In this document: in pieces, positions 58,808-64,000 of the stretch | Layout of the letters: every line of letters starts with the position of its first letter | Numbering within the stretch: position 1 is the first letter of the stretch | NCBI GenBank assembly: GCA_026874595.1 | Contig: CM049306.1 | Coordinates: forward strand, 22,429,019 to 22,493,018 | Length of the DNA stretch: 64,000 bases | Direction: 5' to 3' | Source of the DNA: Sipunculus nudus | Lineage: Eukaryota > Annelida > Sipuncula > Golfingiida > Sipunculidae | Notes under the pieces: model-generated | Databases searched by the model: none | What the model was told of the DNA's origin: nothing | The model's input: only the letters and a program-made list of their open reading frames with translations | Translations under genes and position numbers: made by a program

Positions 58808-61420
58808 CAAGGGACCTATGGGTCACGGCGCTCAGCTGTTATATATGATAAAAAAAATATGATTTAGAAATGAGGCACATGCTGGTTTTATGTGGTAATA
58901 AAAATAAGCTGTATTATGAGCTGTTGTTGTTTAGCTTATGTATGATTTTGATAGTACCTTTGGAGACAGGAAAGAGGGTTAATTTCATTTATTTTATTAA
59001 CAAATGGAGTGCGATTGTCACACAGATTTTGACTTGGCCATATAACTTATAAGCAGAACATATAATATAAGAGTTTAACTATTTATTAAAAAATTACAAA
59101 TATTGTCCCAAATATAATTTTTATTAAAAATAATAAGAGAACAGTATGATTTTTTCAAATAAAATATAACTGAAATGATTATTAAAATAATATTAAAGAA
59201 TATATTCATGAATGCATTCATTAATACATTTTGAAAGTATTTGCACTGGTATTCATATACTTTCATTTTTACCTGAATTCCCATTCTTATATGAGAAATT
59301 TTATAATGGAGTACATATTCATATTCGTGTTTAAATACAATTGCAAAGTATTCGCACCATGTCTGGTATTTATTCAGTTTTCACCAAACAATGATGTTGA
59401 GAATCCAGAATATACAAAATTCACAAAATTAAATAATGATCATAAGTACCTGGTTTTATGGCTTTTATTTATATTTTAAAAAAAATGTAATATATTCATT
59501 TTGGACTAATTTCAGAGAATCTAGATAATAATATTATCAACTGCATCTTTGTCTATCATTAATTTCCTTCATATGATCCCTAATGATTAGTAATGAATAA
59601 TATGATTTACTTTTTTATCATTAAAATTGAACTGAAAAATACCATAGGTGACTGCATGGTGTTATTTGGAATACTTGACATTCTATCCATCGATACAAGA
59701 TTCTTATATCATTGGTAACTGCAAGTTAATTTCCTGTTATTATCAACTAACAAATTCCTTTTCTATTTTTCTTTAATTTGTTATTAAAAACCAATAAAAA
59801 TTTATTAATTTATTGTTTATTGTTATGTTGTTGGTTAAAACTACTAGATGAGTTGGGATGGACACCTGGATCAACTGTGGCTGGCCATTATATAATAAGC
59901 TGCCTGGAGACCCAGTTTATGCCTCGCCTCAAGCATGCATAATTTGCTGAAAGTTCAACAAGGTCAACATACAGGTGACTCAAGAGGTGCTACAGAGAGC
60001 CAAGGTCTGACATGGTCTAATAAAAACATTAATAAAAGCTACAATTTTTGGCCAATTTCTCTCAGCTTTTTAAACTAAAAAGCTGAAATCTTTATGTGTG
60101 CATGATATGAAAATTATATCAACAGTGCTCACAGGAAACAAACATGCCATGGTCAAAGTTGGGCAAAATTTAAGGTACTAATTTTATATTTATACTAATA
60201 ACTTATAAAATTTGAAAAATTCAGAACTTATTTTGGGTATTCAATTGAATCTTGACTAAATAATGTTACATCCCTGACAAACAATCTCTAGCTTCAGCAA
60301 TCCTCTGGTTAAGGGAGTAAATATATTTCTTGATTTTTTACAAAGTGCATAATGTTTGGGCCCATAAACAATTACGCAATACTGACATCGTTTCTGGCAT
60401 GTGCATAGAGAATGTATAGAAAAATATGTATATTATATATGATTAAAGTCAGATCAATGGTTTTGATATTAGGCAGTCTTGAAGTGTAACAATGGGTTTT
60501 TAATGGAAAAATGAAGTTTTTCATTAATATCTCGGAGGTATTAAGTCCTAGTGACCAAATTCTTGGCATGGTAGGGGATTTTTGAGACATCTAATTGCAT
60601 GCCAAATTTTAGGAACTGAGAGCTGAAGCTGGGGAGCTGAGCACTTGCGAACTGCATGACATTAGCTTGATGTAAACAATATGTTACATGGTGCTTGAAA
60701 ACTTGAATAAAATCTACAGTTTTTGATCAACTGGTTTCAAATTTTTGGTGTTTACAGACAAAATGCTAAAAAAACATGCTGTGAATATTAAATCCACAGT
60801 ACTTACAGGAAAAAAAACGTGCCATGGTCAAAGTTGGGCAAAATTTAAGGTACCAATTTTTTATTTTTGTTAATATTTTAAAAAATTTAAAAGATTTTGA
60901 TCTAATTTTGGGTATACAATTTAATTTTGATTAATTAAAGTTATATTACTGGAAAAAAAGTTCATAGTTTTCACAAATTTTGTGTAAAGTGATCAAATAT
61001 CTTTCCTGATTTTTTACACAATGCATTATGTTTGGGCCCATAACTTTTTAAATTTACATAATACAGACATAATTTTTGGCATGTACATAGGAACTATATA
61101 GAGGAATAATTATGGTTAATATGAGGAAAAACAGATGAGTGTTTTTTTATATTAGGCAGTCCTGAAGTGTAAAAATAGGTTTTTAAAAAAAAATTGAGGT
61201 TTTTCCTTAATTTCTAAAAGGAACGAAGTCACAAAGACCCAGTTTTCGGCTTGGTAGGAGAACTTGGGGACATCTAACATTATGCCGAATTTTGGATTCC
61301 TAGGTCTTACTGTTTCAAAACGTGCCACATCTACGGACGGACGGACGGAAGGACAGACGGACGGATGACGGACAATGGACCACGACTATAGCTCAGATGA
61401 CTTATAGTCAGCTGAGCTAA
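58808..61420 (+). mobile_element. Family I tandem-core element, 2.6 kb, 5'-flank copy
   Basis: Collinear throughout with 22833-25470: same start CAAGGGACCTATGGGTCACG, two ~670-bp core units, GGAC-type tract (61331-61372) and identical terminal hairpin ending CTAA at 61420. It differs by scattered substitutions and small indels. No coding capacity. Same orientation as the intron 4 copy, so the pair is a ~2.6-kb direct repeat 36 kb apart. Confidence 0.5.
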
Positions 61421-62839
61421 AAAACAAGTATTTTAAATTTATGTTGATTACTGAACTATATAAACAGGTCAGCTAATTCTATACAAGATTAAACAATGTT
61501 GCCATATGTTACAAAGATTATTGATTAAAGTGAATCCTTATCCAAGCACCATAAAAGTCAATGGCCCAGGTCACCAATATACATCTGTTTATATCCCTGA
61601 TCAGTTAATTTAGGCTTAGTTTTGAGTTCAGTTATCATCATTCGCTATGCTAACCCAGCTTAGTACCAGTAGATGTTATGTCCTTCCAGTATCTGCATCA
61701 ATGCAACATCTAATTTTCAGCGTCAGCATCAAAACATATATAAAATAACATGTATGTAAGCTGCATATGTCTCTGCATCCATGACTTACCTGTAATCTAC
61801 TGTTTGATAGCTGAGGACTGCTAGCTTGAACACAGGTAGGTGTTTTCCATTATACCTCTGGTAGGTAGCATTATGTTTTTGCCAAAGTTTGCCAGTTTGT
61901 CTTTTAACAACTTTACTCAAAAAGTTAAGAACAGATTTTAATGAAATTTGTCAAAGGGTTAAGGAAACACCTATACTTTAAGAGATGTAACCTAGATCAC
62001 TTTGACATGTTTTTGTTTAAAGGCTTCTGTATCACTGTTGGATATGGCAATTGAATGTCTAGACTTTCATCGTTCATTGTACCCTATTCCAACTGACCTG
62101 TCCAGTGTCCACCTAATTTGCTCAATATTTCTTTTAAATATATTTTGTTTGCTAACACAAATAAACTTTTACCAAAGGAGACAATGTGGCCAAGCATGGT
62201 GATTTAAACAAACATGAAATAAATATATTTACTTTGTGATGCTGGGCCCGTGTTTACCTTTCTAAAAAGGGCTGCAAAAATTATGGAGTCTGTTCAGATG
62301 GACATAACTGTCAACCATTTAATGTAGAAGGGACGTATGCATGACATAACAAGCAAAATCGTGGAATTAATGCCTCCCACTTTGGGATCTTGTTGTCTTT
62401 CATGCTTGATCAGCAACCAAAATTATGACATGTGGAGAAAATCTTGAGAGCACATGAAAGCAGATCCACAATGACATGTGGAGACATCTGCGGGCAAACA
62501 TAAAAACTAAAACACATTGAGCAATTATGATTAAAATCCACTATAACATGTGGAGACATCTGCAGGCACACATAAAAGCACACTAAGAAATGTGACCAAA
62601 ATTTAAGATTTTTGTTTTTGAGCTGGAGAGAAATATTTTTCAGATTGCCACTCCAAAACCAATCCCAACAGAGGTATGCATGAGAGCAATCACTGATCCA
62701 AATTTGAATTAAATCAGAAAAATTTTGGAAAGTTATCACATGGAAACAAAAAAACCTTACTGAAGGACAGACAGACATACAGACACACAAACCCACATGA
62801 ATGTCACCCACATCCGCGAGAAGATGTCACATAGCTCTT
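61421..62839. other. 5' flank: repeat fragments, no gene
   Basis: 62405-62820 contains two short repeated segments (ACATGTGGAGACATCTGC at about 62474 and 62548; also ACATGTGGAGA at 62429) and an AGAC-type tract (62766-62785), like the 3' part of another tandem-core element. No supported gene. Confidence 0.5.
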
Positions 62840-63310
62840 TATCATACACAAAACTGGAGGCGCCACCTGCAGCCATTTTTGCACAGTGTCCGTCTGTTTG
62901 TCTGCCTTGAGTTAAAATCACTCATATTTCAGTAGTGGTTTGACTTATCTGCCTAAAATTTTGCATGTTTATACATCTTGGATAGCTTTCTCGATTTTGT
63001 GGCAGGTGGCGCCACCTACATTTATGTTTACAGTTCAGACATTCAGGCTTATATCTCAGGACTGGTTTGACATATCCCCCTGAAATTTTGTATGTGTATA
63101 GATCTCACATAGCTCTTAATCATAAACAAGATTGGTGGTGCCACCTGCCACCATTTTGCACAGCATCCTTCTGTTTGTCTGCTGTGGGATAAAATCAGTC
63201 ATATACAAGTAGTGGTTGGACTTATCTGCCTAAAATTTTGCATATGTATACAACTTGGACAGATGTCTGGATTTTGTGGTAGGTGGCACAACCTACATAC
63301 AAATTTTGGC
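62840..63310. repeat. ~278-bp tandem repeat, about 1.7 units
   Basis: Two units share GCCACCTGC (62862 and 63140), CATTTTGCACAG-like, CTGTTTGTCTGC, GACTTATCTGCCTAAAATTTT and GATTTTGTGG..AGGTGGC. Probably the core of another dispersed element. Confidence 0.5.
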
Positions 63311-64000
63311 TGCTGATATCCATGCTAATATGCAACTCACCTCACTCTATTTACCTTGCCAATGAATTCATGCCTCACTTTACCCGTCCCACTCTGATTT
63401 CAGTGGATACACAGTCTCTTGTTGACTACCCGTATTCTAGTTAATCATATGAAATCCATACATGGGTGAGGATGATTTTGCTGCTAGATAATTGCCACAT
63501 TTGTGTGACTTATCTCATGAGGTACCGTACATAAAGGTATGATTTAGTGCATTTTAGTGCATGTGTGAAAACACAGAGGGATTTTGTTATTATACAGGGA
63601 AAAGACTGATTGTGTTCCTTTCAAATTTGGAAAAATCTTTGTGCTACACAGCAAATGCCTAGAAATCATCTGCCATAATCCATAAATAATTTATTAGAAG
63701 GCCCACTTCATTGACCAATTGTGGGAAATTTTCACTTGGCAAAGCATAAAAAACACATAGCCCCCTGCATCTGTCACTGGATGTGCCCTGTGCAGGCAGT
63801 GGTTAAACAGAATGACTTTATAAAATGTAACAAGACCACGGAGTGAGAAGTGTTAATGGTAGGTGCATGAGGGTCTTTCTCTAAAAATAAGGTTACAACA
63901 TTATACAGTTTTGATCACATCTATACATGCTCCAATTGCTGGTCAGGTACTGCAGGAGCATGTTAACTCTTGTTGTCTTGATAAGCATCTGGTTGAGTGA
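63311..64000. other. Window end: nothing recognised
   Basis: AT-rich non-coding sequence without supported features. Confidence 0.5.

Noticed and set aside
62410-62811. 133-codon minus-strand frame with Cys-rich repeats
   Set aside because: The repeats reflect duplicated nucleotide segments and an AGAC tract of a dispersed element; no family resemblance.

Overview
This is a eukaryotic, AT-rich, intron-dominated stretch. It holds most of one protein-coding gene and a dense population of repeats. The host is most likely a bivalve mollusc or a close marine invertebrate. That is an inference from two things: non-autonomous elements with tandem-repeat cores, a (GGAC)n-type tract and a terminal hairpin, an architecture known from bivalve 'pearl'/Helentron-like elements; and a type II PI 4-kinase that resembles the vertebrate proteins closely. 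No bacterial, organellar or viral gene organisation is visible.

The gene is a type II phosphatidylinositol 4-kinase (PI4K2, most like PI4K2B) on the minus strand. Eight coding exons with consensus splice sites and matching phases lie at 50850-50605, 30688-30488, 29176-29045, 26649-26496, 21554-21490, 5870-5771, 4992-4859 and 4539-4480. Joined, they give 364 residues that cover the whole catalytic core. The last exon or exons (C-terminal tail, stop codon, 3' UTR) should lie beyond position 1. Introns 1 and 5 are very long (about 19.9 and 15.6 kb).

Layout from low to high coordinate. 1-4455: a 69-bp intronic satellite, split at 880-2790 by a tandem-core element. 4480-5870: exons 8-6. 5871-21489: intron 5, with an old element copy, two minisatellites and a TA-flanked MITE. 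21490-30688: exons 5-2, with a 2.6-kb element, MITEs, and a 62-bp minisatellite that duplicates the exon-2 donor site. 30689-50604: intron 1, with a Harbinger-like MITE, two further tandem-core families, two long inverted-repeat (foldback) elements, and a tandem-core element carrying a nested tRNA-derived SINE. 50851-64000: 5' flank, with one hAT-like element nested in another (the outer has a perfect 8-bp duplication) and a second copy of the 2.6-kb element.

There is no second convincing gene. Apart from the kinase exons, the longer open frames fall in repeats or lack recognisable homology. The most notable features are the splice-donor minisatellite at exon 2, the satellite that supplies an 'empty site' for the element family, the nested hAT pair, and three unrelated families that converge on the same tandem-core plus terminal-hairpin architecture.
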